From Mesobacterium pallidum (lineage in GTDB: Bacteria; Pseudomonadota; Alphaproteobacteria; Rhodobacterales; Rhodobacteraceae), in the NCBI RefSeq assembly GCF_019966535.1, contig NZ_JAIMID010000004.1, positions 186,001 to 250,000 on the forward strand: a DNA stretch of 64,000 bases, given 5' to 3'. The translations under genes and the position numbers were made by a program. The notes below the pieces were generated by a model that was not told the DNA's origin, ran no database searches, and saw only the letters and a program-made list of their open reading frames with translations. Below are positions 56,601-64,000 of the stretch, one piece after another (the first letter of the stretch is position 1; each line of letters begins with the position of its first letter).

Positions 56601-57202
56601 GGGGCCGGGTTCTCTGCCCGCCAGGCGGCCCAGGCTTCCGGCGTGTCGAGATCGCGGGTGGCGTGCGTGCCGGGCAGGGCGGTGTGGTGGATCTTTGCGC
56701 ATTGCATCAGGGGCTTGGCGCCCTGGTCGCCGGTGAGGCCGGCGAATTCTGCGAAGAGATGTGCGGGGAAGATCACCGGGTGGCCGGGGGTACCGTCGGC
56801 AGCCGTGGCCTGGTGGATATGGTCCGGGGCCTTGGCGTGGGCGGTAAGCAGGGTGTCCAAGTCATCGGTCGTGAGGTCAGGCAGGTCAGGCAGCAGGACC
56901 ATCAGGGCCGTCGGGCGGGGCGTCATCGCCCGCGCGTGCCGCGCGCCGGCGCGGAGCGAAGCGGCCAACCCCTCGGCGGCGTCCGGGATGAGGGCGGTCG
57001 CCGCTCCCGGAGGCAGAGCGGTGGCGCGGGCCGGGAAATCACTGTTGAGCGTGACGAGAACCTGCGCGCCGGTCGCCAGCGCCCGCGCAACCTGGCGGGC
57101 CAGGAGGGGCGTGTCGCCGACCCGCTCCATCAGCTTGTCGGTGCCGCCCATGCGCGAAGATCGACCGGCGGCGGGGATCAGGATCAGGATCTGCTCATTC
57201 AT
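56597..57202 (-). CDS. MobA/MocA-like nucleotidyltransferase
   Basis: 201 aa. NTP-transferase fold: LIPAAGRSSRMGGTDKLMERVG (nucleotide loop) at residues 8-29, LPDLPDLTTDDLDTL metal site, and TPGHPVIFPAHLF. Family members make molybdopterin cytosine dinucleotide (MocA) or process other cofactors. No molybdoenzyme gene is adjacent. Start ATG 57202 lacks a clear ribosome site. Confidence 0.82.
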   Translation of the reverse strand: MNEQILILIPAAGRSSRMGGTDKLMERVGDTPLLARQVARALATGAQVLVTLNSDFPARATALPPGAATALIPDAAEGLAASLRAGARHARAMTPRPTALMVLLPDLPDLTTDDLDTLLTAHAKAPDHIHQATAADGTPGHPVIFPAHLFAEFAGLTGDQGAKPLMQCAKIHHTALPGTHATRDLDTPEAWAAWRAENPAP

Positions 57203-57246
57203 GCGGCAGAGATGCGCGCGCGTTGAGGCCGAGGTCAAGTCGGGAC

Positions 57247-57274
57247 TTGACATATTGCAATAGTGGAATATGTA
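57247..57274 (+). promoter_or_regulatory. Promoter with overlapping inverted repeat before rhodanese gene
   Basis: TTGACA (57247-57252), 16-bp spacer, TATGTA (57269-57274). The spacer is spanned by the inverted repeat CATATT-N10-AATATG (57251-57272). Its form resembles ATATTC-N-GAATAT sites of BigR/SqrR-type ArsR repressors that answer to persulfide. Regulator not in the window. Confidence 0.5.
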
Positions 57275-57332
57275 GGGATCAACGCCGACGCGGCCACCGC
57301 GCCGGGAGCGACTCAGGCAAAGGAAACGTCCC

Positions 57333-57695
57333 ATGTTCGCCTTCATGAAACAAAACGCCGGCCAGCCCGGACTCTCTGCCCGCGATATCGTGGCGAAAGC
57401 CGAAGCGGGGGATATCACCGTTATCGATGTGCGCGACCCGATGGAAGTGCAGATGTCCGGCATGGCCGAAGGTGCGATCAACATCCCGCTCGCCGTGCTG
57501 AACTTCCAGACCGACCCGCGGCACCCCGACTTCCACGACGCGCTGGATTGCGCCAAGCCGGTCGCGCTGTACTGCGCCTCGGGCGGGCGGTCGTCCATGG
57601 CGGCCCAGGTGATGGAGCGCAACGGCTTTGCCGAGGTGCACAACATCGGCGGGCTCGCGCATTGGGCGCAGGCCGGGGGCAAGATCGCGCGCTGA
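57333..57695 (+). CDS. Rhodanese-like sulfurtransferase
   Basis: 120 aa single rhodanese domain. Active-site loop CASGGRSS with Cys 81; VIDVRDPMEVQMSGMAEGAINIP at the front. Transfers sulfane sulfur from persulfides. Single gene between its own promoter and a clean terminator. Confidence 0.9.
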   Translation: MFAFMKQNAGQPGLSARDIVAKAEAGDITVIDVRDPMEVQMSGMAEGAINIPLAVLNFQTDPRHPDFHDALDCAKPVALYCASGGRSSMAAQVMERNGFAEVHNIGGLAHWAQAGGKIAR

Positions 57696-57720
57696 GCGCT
57701 GCCGCTGCAGGACATCACGA

Positions 57721-57745
57721 GGCCGGGCCAGGTGCCCGGCCTTTT
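57721..57745 (+). terminator. Intrinsic terminator after rhodanese gene
   Basis: Perfect GGCCGGGC (57721-57728) / GCCCGGCC (57734-57741), 5-nt loop, then TTTT (57742-57745). Confidence 0.88.
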
Positions 57746-57850
57746 GCTTTGCCGCGATCCTTGTATCACAGCGACAGCACATGCCGCTTTCCGGCATTTG
57801 ACGCCCCGCGATCCGGGACAGTCTGAGGGCCAGGCACAGGAGAGCGGATC

Positions 57851-60271
57851 ATGCGGACAGAGGCACAGGCGGTCGTCATCGGAGGCGGGGTGATCGGCTG
57901 TTCGATCCTTTACCACCTGGCCAAGCTGGGGTGGTCCGAGGTTGTGCTGCTGGAACGGGACGAATTGACCAGCGGCTCGACCTGGCACGCGGCCGCGAAT
58001 ATCCACGGTTTGCACGATTCGACGAACATCAGCCGGATCCAGCACTACACCATGCAGCTTTACAAGGACCTCGAGGCCGAGACCGGGCAGGGCTGCGGGG
58101 TGTTCCAGCCCGGCTCACTCTACCTTGCGCAGACCGAGGCGCGGGAACACCAGCTGCGGCTGCAGGCTGCCAAGGCCAGGCTCTACGGTATGAATTTCCA
58201 CGAGGTCAGCCGGGACGAGGCCGAGCGGCTGCACCCGCTGGTAGATTTCAGTGGCATCCGCTGCATCATGTTCGAACCCGATGGCGGCAATGTCGACCCC
58301 TCGGGCGTGACGCAGGCCTATGCCGCCGGTGCGCGGGCGCGGGGGGCCGAGATCCACCGTTTCACCCCCGTCACGGCGACCGAGGCGCAGCCCGACGGCA
58401 GCTGGATCGTGCGCACGCCCAAGGGCGACATCCGCACGCCCTGGGTGGTCAACGCAGCGGGCCTTTGGGGGCGCGAGGTGGCGGCGCTGGCTGGGATCGC
58501 GCTGCCGCTCATGCCGACCGAGCACCAGTATTTCGTCACCGAAACCATTGCCGAGATCGCGGGTCTGGACCGCCGCCTGCCCTCGGTCGCGGACCGCGAT
58601 GGCGAATACTACCTGCGCCAGGAAGGCCAGGGCCTGCTGATCGGCGCCTATGAGCGCAGCATGCGGTTCTGGGCCGAGGAGGGCACGCCGCAGGGCTTTG
58701 GCCACGAGCTTTTTGCCGACGATCTCGAGCGGATCGAGGAAAACGTGCTGCGCGCCATCGAAAGGGTGCCGGCGGTGGGCGCAGCGGGCATCAAGCGGGT
58801 GATCAACGGGCCGATGATCTGGTCGCCCGATGCCAACGTGCTGATGGGGCCTGTGCCCGAGAAACGCGGCTATTTCTGCTGCAACGGGATCATCCCGGGC
58901 TTCAGCCAGTCGGGCGGCATGGGGCTGATGGCCGCGCAATGGATCATCGAGGGCGAGATGCAATACGACCTCTTTGCCTGGGACATGGCGCGGTTCGGCG
59001 ACTGGGCAGACAAGGCGTTCACCAAGGCGAAGGTCGAAGAGGTCTACACCCACCGCTTTGCCATCCATTTCCCGAACGAAGAGCGGCCGGCAGGACGCCC
59101 CGCGCGCATGCGGCCGATCTACGAGACGCAAGTCGGGATGGGCGCGGTGATGGGGCTGAACGCGGGCTGGGAACATCCCTTGTACTTTGGCGCGCCGGGG
59201 GCGGAGGACACCGCCGGTTTCACCCGCCAGCCCTGGTGGGACATCGTCGGCGCCGAGGCGCGGGCGACGCGCGAGCGGGGCGGGATCATCGACATCTCGA
59301 ACTTTGCCAAGACCCGCGTGACCGGACCGGGAGCCGAGGCCTGGCTGAACGCCCTGCTGGCGAACCGGATGCCGATACGGGACGGGCGCATGTGCCTGGC
59401 ACCGCTGATCGGGGTGCGCGGCGGGATCGCGGGGGATTTCACGGCCCTGCGGCTGGGGGCCGAGGAGTATATGCTCTTTGGTTCGGGCATGGCCGAGCGC
59501 TATCACAAGCGGTTTTTCGACGCGGTTTCACTGCCCGAGGGAACGCATGTGGTCAGCGAAACGACGGCGCTGTGCGGTCTCTCGGTCGCCGGGCCGTTGG
59601 CGCGCGAGATGCTGTCGGGGCTGACCGACGCGGACCTGTCGAACGCGGCCTTCCCGTTCTTCACCGCGCAGCGGATTTCGGTTGGCGGCACCTCTTGCCT
59701 CGCGCTGCGGGTCTCGTTTACCGGCGACCTGGGGTGGGAACTGTACTGCGCCGAGGCCGACCAGCCTGCGCTTTATGCGGCGCTGCTGGAGGCGGGCAAG
59801 GCACACGGGATCGGGCCGGTGGGCAGCCGTGCGCTGATGTCGTTGCGGCTGGAAAAGGGCTATGGCTCATGGGGCCGCGAATTCGGGCCCGAGGCCTGGC
59901 CGCAGGAGGTCGGGCTGGCGCATTTGTGCAAGATGGACAAGGACTTCCTGAACCGGGGCGCACTGGCGGGCGTGCGGGACAAGGCGCCGCGCGAACGGAT
60001 GGTCCTGATGGCGCTCAGCGAACATGACACGACCCTGTCGCAGGCCGATGCCACCGGGGGCGAGCCGGTGTTCTGCGGCGAACGGGGTGTCGGGCGCGTC
60101 ACCTCGGGCGGGTATGGCTATGGCGTCGGCATGAGCCTGGCGATGGGGTTTGTCGCGGCGGATGTGCGGGACGATGCCGAGGTCGACGTCATGGTGTTGG
60201 GCCAGCCGCACCGGGCGCGGATCCTGGCGCAACCGCCCTTCGATCCGGATGGCACGCGGTTGAGGGGCTGA
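57851..60271 (+). CDS. FAD-dependent oxidoreductase with GcvT domain (dimethylglycine/sarcosine dehydrogenase type)
   Basis: 806 aa. N-terminal FAD (DAO) domain with AVVIGGGVIGCSILYHLAKLG and GSTWHAAANIHGLH, where the His is at the position of covalent flavinylation in dimethylglycine dehydrogenase; central FAO_M; then GCV_T from about 430 with C-terminal GCV_T_C barrel. Removes N-methyl groups and passes one-carbon units to tetrahydrofolate. Substrate may be dimethylglycine, sarcosine or another methylated amine. ACAGGAGAG precedes ATG 57851. Single gene. Confidence 0.87.
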   Translation: MRTEAQAVVIGGGVIGCSILYHLAKLGWSEVVLLERDELTSGSTWHAAANIHGLHDSTNISRIQHYTMQLYKDLEAETGQGCGVFQPGSLYLAQTEAREHQLRLQAAKARLYGMNFHEVSRDEAERLHPLVDFSGIRCIMFEPDGGNVDPSGVTQAYAAGARARGAEIHRFTPVTATEAQPDGSWIVRTPKGDIRTPWVVNAAGLWGREVAALAGIALPLMPTEHQYFVTETIAEIAGLDRRLPSVADRDGEYYLRQEGQGLLIGAYERSMRFWAEEGTPQGFGHELFADDLERIEENVLRAIERVPAVGAAGIKRVINGPMIWSPDANVLMGPVPEKRGYFCCNGIIPGFSQSGGMGLMAAQWIIEGEMQYDLFAWDMARFGDWADKAFTKAKVEEVYTHRFAIHFPNEERPAGRPARMRPIYETQVGMGAVMGLNAGWEHPLYFGAPGAEDTAGFTRQPWWDIVGAEARATRERGGIIDISNFAKTRVTGPGAEAWLNALLANRMPIRDGRMCLAPLIGVRGGIAGDFTALRLGAEEYMLFGSGMAERYHKRFFDAVSLPEGTHVVSETTALCGLSVAGPLAREMLSGLTDADLSNAAFPFFTAQRISVGGTSCLALRVSFTGDLGWELYCAEADQPALYAALLEAGKAHGIGPVGSRALMSLRLEKGYGSWGREFGPEAWPQEVGLAHLCKMDKDFLNRGALAGVRDKAPRERMVLMALSEHDTTLSQADATGGEPVFCGERGVGRVTSGGYGYGVGMSLAMGFVAADVRDDAEVDVMVLGQPHRARILAQPPFDPDGTRLRG

Positions 60272-60352
60272 GCGCAGCCCTCGTCACGCCTGGTGGCCTG
60301 CCTCGGCACCGACCTGGCCGCCGATCAGCGCGGGCAAGTCCCGCGCTCCGGA

Positions 60353-60607
60353 TCAGGCGGGGCCGAACCGCTGCACCGGCAGATCGTTGCAGAACACCGT
60401 CACCAGCCCTGCGTTCTCGATCGCGCTGAACCCGCGCCGGGAGAGATCGGCCAGGAAGACCTGCCAGCCCACGATCGCCTCGATGTCGTGGCTCGAGCAG
60501 GTGACCTGCTGCCCGGCCCGCGCGGCACGGCTGGCATAGAGGTCGGACAGCCAGCGGTCGGCCGCCTGCTTGTCCGGGGTATAGCGAAGAGGCGACGTCA
60601 GGCTCAT
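60353..60607 (-). CDS. Small conserved hypothetical protein
   Basis: 84 aa, not recognised. No signal peptide or membrane helix; contains a Cys in TCSSHDIEAIVGWQVF and another in VTVFCNDLP. Its upstream region carries a CtrA-box-like sequence. Coding is supported by codon pattern and by placement in line after the ribbon-helix-helix gene on the same strand. Confidence 0.55.
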   Translation of the reverse strand: MSLTSPLRYTPDKQAADRWLSDLYASRAARAGQQVTCSSHDIEAIVGWQVFLADLSRRGFSAIENAGLVTVFCNDLPVQRFGPA

Positions 60608-60630
60608 GCGCGAGACACTGCCACGGTGTC

Positions 60631-60646
60631 GTTAACGATTTCTCAA
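60631..60646 (-). promoter_or_regulatory. CtrA-box-like sequence before small hypothetical gene
   Basis: On the minus strand TTGA-N7-TTAAC (plus strand GTTAA 60631-60635, N7, TCAA 60643-60646), one mismatch from TTAA-N7-TTAAC, 24-39 bp before the ATG at 60607. Confidence 0.3.
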
Positions 60647-60879
60647 TTCCCCTGCGTAGGGTGCAAGGCGCGGTAATGCGCCAGCACGTGCACGCGGATC
60701 GCCGAGGCCAGCCCGCAGTCCACGCCGCGGGCCTCGTCGATCTCGGCGGCGAGGCCGTTCAGCGTCTTGCCTTCGGCCTCGGCGATCTCGCGGAAGGCGC
60801 GCCAGAAGGCCTCCTCGAGCGAGACGCTGGTGCGGTGGCCATGCAGGGTCAGCGAGCGCTTGACCGGGCGGCCGTTCAC
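60643..60879 (-). CDS. Ribbon-helix-helix domain protein
   Basis: 78 aa. KRSLTLHGHRTSVSLEEAFWRAFREIAE then LNGLAAEIDEARG: the RHH_4-type domain (Arc-like fold) common in Rhodobacterales, possibly DNA-binding. Overlaps the DUF4169 gene by 4 bp (ATGA), so the pair is coupled. Confidence 0.82.
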   Translation of the reverse strand: MNGRPVKRSLTLHGHRTSVSLEEAFWRAFREIAEAEGKTLNGLAAEIDEARGVDCGLASAIRVHVLAHYRALHPTQGN

Positions 60880-61073
60880 GGCTTGTCCCCTTCGTCCGGC
60901 GCATCGCGGCGATGGCCGTCGAGATGGCGCTCCTGGCTGTCGGTCTCCTGCTTCTGGCGCTGCTTTTCGCCCTTGGTCCGGCCGAAGGCGGCGGCATTGG
61001 CATCGCCCTGCGCGCGTTTCGCGTCGCGGGCCTTTTGCTTGCGCACCTGGTTGAGGTTGATGACCTTGCTCAT
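60876..61073 (-). CDS. DUF4169 small protein
   Basis: 65 aa, very basic and charged. MSKVINLNQVRKQKARDAKR, FGRTKGEKQRQKQE is the DUF4169 pattern found next to RHH genes in alphaproteobacteria. Function unknown. Confidence 0.82.
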   Translation of the reverse strand: MSKVINLNQVRKQKARDAKRAQGDANAAAFGRTKGEKQRQKQETDSQERHLDGHRRDAPDEGDKP

Positions 61074-61109
61074 GGCCGCAGGATAGCCCAACTGCGCCGC
61101 CATGGAAAG

Positions 61110-62084
61110 TCAGGCCATGGCAAGGATCGGCCCCTCGAGCAGGTCAAGCAGACGGCCGAAATACCCCTCGGACCGGGCCGGCAGCGTCGGGTCGGAACTG
61201 ATCGCGACCGCCAGTCCCCGCGCCTGGTGAAAGGCAATGACCTGCCCGCCATATCCGCGCCCCATGGCAAAGCCCGACCGGGTGAGGAACCAGCCGTAAC
61301 CGTAGTCCATCCCCGACCAGGGCGACCGGGACCGACCACGCAGCGAGGCGGTCACCCATTCCGCGGGCACCACCTCGCGGCCGTCATGGCGACCGCCGTC
61401 GCGCATCATCCGCGCGACCCGCAGCATGGCGCGGGGCGTCAGCGCCATTTCGTTCCCGCCCAGGTAATAGCCCTGCGGATCGCGGGTCCAGGCCGGGATC
61501 TCGATCCCCAGCGGATCGCCCAGACCGCTGCGGGCAAGGCGCAGCAGGCTCTGGCCCGTCGCCTCGGCCAGCGCGGCGCCCAGCACATGGGTCGAGCCGG
61601 TGGAATAGAGCATCCGCCCGCCCGGCTCGGCCACCATGGGCCGGGCCAGCGCATCGGCCACCCAGTTGCGCGAGCTGACCCAGGCGCCGTAATTCCCGCC
61701 CGAGGTCCGTTCGAGCCCGGCGCGCAGGGTCACGAGGTCTTCCATCGTGATCCCGGCGACCTGCGGATCGGCTCCGGACGGGATCAGCCCCGGCGCGACC
61801 TCGCCCAGCGGCGCCTCGACGCCATCGATGGCGCCGGAGGCGATGGCCTGGCCCAGCATCAATGCGACCAGGCTTTTCGAGCAGGACTTGATGTTGGTCA
61901 GCCGGTCCAGCCCGCCGCCGCGCGGCGCCTCGGCGATCAGCATCCGGTCGGCTTGCAGGACCTGCAAGGAATGCAACTGCTCCTCGGTCTCGAGCACTTG
62001 GGTCAGGGGCGACAGATCCTGCGCCCGGGCGGGGCTGAGGAACGGCAGGGCCAGCGCGCTGGCAAGAAGGGTGCGGCGTTTCAT
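61110..62084 (-). CDS. Serine hydrolase, beta-lactamase class C-like
   Basis: 324 aa, exported by the signal MKRRTLLASALALPFLSPARA. Penicillin-binding-protein fold: SxxK in NIKSCSKSLVAL (nucleophile Ser), and motifs YSTGSTHVLG and MGRGYGGQ (Tyr and C-terminal GG). Probably an esterase or D-aminopeptidase; resistance is not implied. Single gene. Confidence 0.82.
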   Translation of the reverse strand: MKRRTLLASALALPFLSPARAQDLSPLTQVLETEEQLHSLQVLQADRMLIAEAPRGGGLDRLTNIKSCSKSLVALMLGQAIASGAIDGVEAPLGEVAPGLIPSGADPQVAGITMEDLVTLRAGLERTSGGNYGAWVSSRNWVADALARPMVAEPGGRMLYSTGSTHVLGAALAEATGQSLLRLARSGLGDPLGIEIPAWTRDPQGYYLGGNEMALTPRAMLRVARMMRDGGRHDGREVVPAEWVTASLRGRSRSPWSGMDYGYGWFLTRSGFAMGRGYGGQVIAFHQARGLAVAISSDPTLPARSEGYFGRLLDLLEGPILAMA

Positions 62085-62262
62085 GCCCCGAAGGTGATCC
62101 GCCGGGCCGTCGCAGGCAAGCGCGGGCGGATCACAAGCCGGTGGGTCAGAAAAGCGCCGCGCGCCAAGGCCATGAAAGAATTGCGCGATTCGGGGTTTCG
62201 CGCTATGCGGGACGGGCATCAGATCGCCGGGTCCACGGCGCTGATTACCGAAAGTCACACAT

Positions 62263-62511
62263 ATGACACTGGCTTCCTTCGCTGCTTTCGAGCAACCGTT
62301 GAAGTGGGTCGCCTTCGTGCTGGGCCTTTGTTCCACGATCTGCGTGGTGCAGGGCTGGCACCTGGGCGCCATGCTGTTCAGCCTGCCGTTCTGCCTGATC
62401 TGGATCTATTGCGGCTGGCTGCGGACCGAGCGGCAGCTCAAGTACATCAACATCCTGTTCTCGGTCTTCTACGTCTACGGCATCGCCCGGTATGTCCTGG
62501 TCGAGGTCTGA
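62263..62511 (+). CDS. Small membrane protein
   Basis: 82 aa with about three hydrophobic segments (WVAFVLGLCSTICVVQG, AMLFSLPFCLIWIYCGW, INILFSVFYVYGIARYV). Not recognised. No Shine-Dalgarno is evident before ATG 62263; one of the few genes here where coding rests on hydrophobic pattern and codon bias. The following 62512-62752 holds no gene I can see. Confidence 0.6.
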   Translation: MTLASFAAFEQPLKWVAFVLGLCSTICVVQGWHLGAMLFSLPFCLIWIYCGWLRTERQLKYINILFSVFYVYGIARYVLVEV

Positions 62512-62747
62512 CCGGCGCGCCGCTTCGGGCTCCGTGCCCAAGAAAGCGGCACGCAGGCCCGGGCGCAGACCGCATCCATGAAATTTGGTTGAAGAACCGT
62601 GAATCCGGTCGCCTAGTGGAGGTGCGGGCTGTCACGCCACTTGGTGACGGTCCGCACGATCCGGCCGCTTCAGCCGCCGGTGAAACCCTCCACCGACGAT
62701 TGAGCGACTTGCCTCGGGCCGCGTGGCCTGCGCCAGCGCCACGCATG

Positions 62748-62778
62748 AAAAAGCCGGCGCCCCGCGGGGGACGCCGGC
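62748..62778 (-). terminator. Intrinsic terminator of fumC
   Basis: Stem GCCGGCG (62753-62759) / CGCCGGC (62772-62778) with a GC-rich loop able to extend the stem; on the minus strand U5 (complement of 62748-62752) follows. It is 22 bp after the fumC stop. Confidence 0.82.
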
Positions 62779-62800
62779 CTTGTGTCGCATGGCGCGGGGA

Positions 62801-64000
62801 TCAGTCCTTGGGGCCGATCATCTGCTCGGGGCGGACGACGCGGTCAAAGGTTTCTTCGTCGACAAAGCCCAGCGCGATCGCCTCTTCGCGCAGCGTGGTG
62901 CCGTTCTTGTGCGCGGTCTTGGCGACCTTGGTGGCATTGTCGTAGCCGATGGTCGGGGCGAGCGCGGTGACCAGCATCAGGCTCTCCTTCATCAGCTTCT
63001 CGATGCGCGGCTCGTTGGCCTGGATGCCGACGACCATGTTGTCGGTGAACGCAGAGGCCGAGTCGCCCAGCAGTTGCATCGACTGCAGCACGTTGTAGGA
63101 CATCATCGGGTTGTAGACGTTCAGCTCGAAATGGCCCTGGCTGCCGGCAAAGCCGACGGCGGCATCGTTGCCCATGACATGGGCGCAGACCATGGTCAGC
63201 GCCTCGGCCTGGGTCGGGTTCACCTTGCCGGGCATGATTGAGGAGCCGGGCTCGTTCTCGGGCAGGATCAGCTCTCCGAGCCCCGAGCGGGGGCCGGAGC
63301 CCAGCAGGCGGATGTCGTTGGCGATCTTGAAGAGCGAGGCGGCAACGGTCTTGAGCGCGCCCGAGAACATGACCATGGCGTCATGGGCGGCCAGTGCCTC
63401 GAACTTGTTCGGAGCCGTCACGAAGGGCAGGCTGGTGATTTCGGCCATGTTGGCGGCAACCTGCTCGCTCCAGCCCTTTTTCGTGTTGAGGCCGGTGCCG
63501 ACAGCGGTCCCGCCCTGCGCCAGCTCGTAGATGTCCGGCAGGCAGGCCTTGATCCGTTCGATCCCCTTGCGGACCTGGTGGGCGTAGCCGGAAAACTCCT
63601 GGCCCAGCGTCAGCGGCGTCGCGTCCTGGGTATGGGTGCGGCCGATCTTGATGATGTCCTTGAACTCCATCTGCTTGGCCTCGAGCGCGGCATGCAGCTT
63701 GGCCAGGCCCGGCAGCAGCACATTGTGCGCCTGCATCGCGATGGCCACGTGCATGGCGGTCGGGAAGGTGTCGTTCGACGACTGGCCCATGTTGCAATGG
63801 TCGTTCGGGTGGACGGGTTTCTTTGACCCCATCTCGCCGCCCAGCATCTCGATCGCGCGGTTCGAGATGACCTCGTTCGCGTTCATGTTCGACTGCGTGC
63901 CCGAGCCGGTCTGCCAGACCACCAGCGGGAAGTTGTCGTCGAACTTGCCGTCGATCACCTCACCGGCGGCGGCGATGATCGCGTCCGCGATCTCGGCCTC
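62801..64000 (-). CDS. fumC: Fumarate hydratase class II (5' end outside window)
   Basis: 400 codons visible of about 460; the frame runs open through base 64000, so the N-terminus is cut. Class II signature [13 protein letters not shown] (about codons 250-262 of the visible part), [19 protein letters not shown] and [16 protein letters not shown] are present. Iron-free fumarase of the TCA cycle, forming L-malate from fumarate. An internal ATG at 63958 is not the start. Confidence 0.95.
   Translation of the reverse strand, partial: EAEIADAIIAAAGEVIDGKFDDNFPLVVWQTGSGTQSNMNANEVISNRAIEMLGGEMGSKKPVHPNDHCNMGQSSNDTFPTAMHVAIAMQAHNVLLPGLAKLHAALEAKQMEFKDIIKIGRTHTQDATPLTLGQEFSGYAHQVRKGIERIKACLPDIYELAQGGTAVGTGLNTKKGWSEQVAANMAEITSLPFVTAPNKFEALAAHDAMVMFSGALKTVAASLFKIANDIRLLGSGPRSGLGELILPENEPGSSIMPGKVNPTQAEALTMVCAHVMGNDAAVGFAGSQGHFELNVYNPMMSYNVLQSMQLLGDSASAFTDNMVVGIQANEPRIEKLMKESLMLVTALAPTIGYDNATKVAKTAHKNGTTLREEAIALGFVDEETFDRVVRPEQMIGPKD

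Noticed and set aside
61110..62084. Class C-like protein as an antibiotic-resistance beta-lactamase
   Set aside because: Only the general serine-hydrolase fold is visible; neither close class C sequence nor resistance context is seen.

Overview
The window is a high-GC (visibly about 65%+) stretch of an alphaproteobacterial chromosome, almost certainly from the Rhodobacterales (Roseobacter group or a close relative). The evidence is a ChpT phosphotransferase for the CckA-CtrA relay, an L21 ribosomal protein with a helix-hairpin-helix tail, the order rplU-rpmA-acetyltransferase-obg-proB-proA, DUF4169 and ribbon-helix-helix small proteins, TRAP transporters, OlsBA, a sarcosine/dimethylglycine-type dehydrogenase, and dispersed CTTCATCTT...GGGGCTGGCCCC intergenic repeats. 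Genes are dense, often with ATGA or TGATG overlaps, and I see no insertion sequence, prophage, integrase or CRISPR array.

Layout. 1-4943: surface-glycan-like genes (SGNH hydrolase, TPR-glycosyltransferase 8 fusion, two tandem sulfotransferases). 5069-8946: alcohol dehydrogenase, a chorismate-lyase-like protein, and a WrbA/EamA/DUF4386 operon. 9051-15074: a homoprotocatechuate (3,4-dihydroxyphenylacetate) meta-cleavage cluster with a divergent LysR gene; it holds two unrelated ring-cleaving dioxygenases. 15194-17629: GH3 beta-glucosidase. 17646-33566: two adjacent scavenging systems, each with an RpiR-type regulator. The first is a TRAP transporter with diaminopropionate ammonia-lyase and two carbamoylase-type hydrolases. 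The second is a dipeptide-type ABC importer with an unrecognised protein and an N-acyl-D-amino-acid deacylase. Similar operator-like inverted repeats lie in front of both.

33654-45197: housekeeping block with tRNA-Ser(CGA), rplU-rpmA, obg, proBA, chpT (with a tandem terminator array behind it), ornithine-lipid genes olsBA, and cytochrome c maturation ccmF-ccmH. 45271-49998: a PaaG-like hydratase/isomerase, then a probable glucosylglycerate module: phosphatase, GT81 synthase and, convergent to them, a GH13_18 phosphorylase with a LacI-type operator. 50409-56488: a glutamine amidotransferase, a DUF882 protein divergent from an L,D-transpeptidase, then lpxD with a dedicated acyl carrier protein and ketosynthase. 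56597-64000: MobA-like nucleotidyltransferase, a rhodanese under an inverted-repeat promoter, an FAD/GcvT dehydrogenase, small Rhodobacterales proteins, a serine hydrolase and fumC (cut by the window edge).

The genes most worth following are the ureide/diaminopropionate and N-acyl-D-amino-acid systems, the doubled homoprotocatechuate dioxygenase, the glucosylglycerate module and the tandem terminator array. All functions are read from sequence motifs and recalled families; no database search was run.
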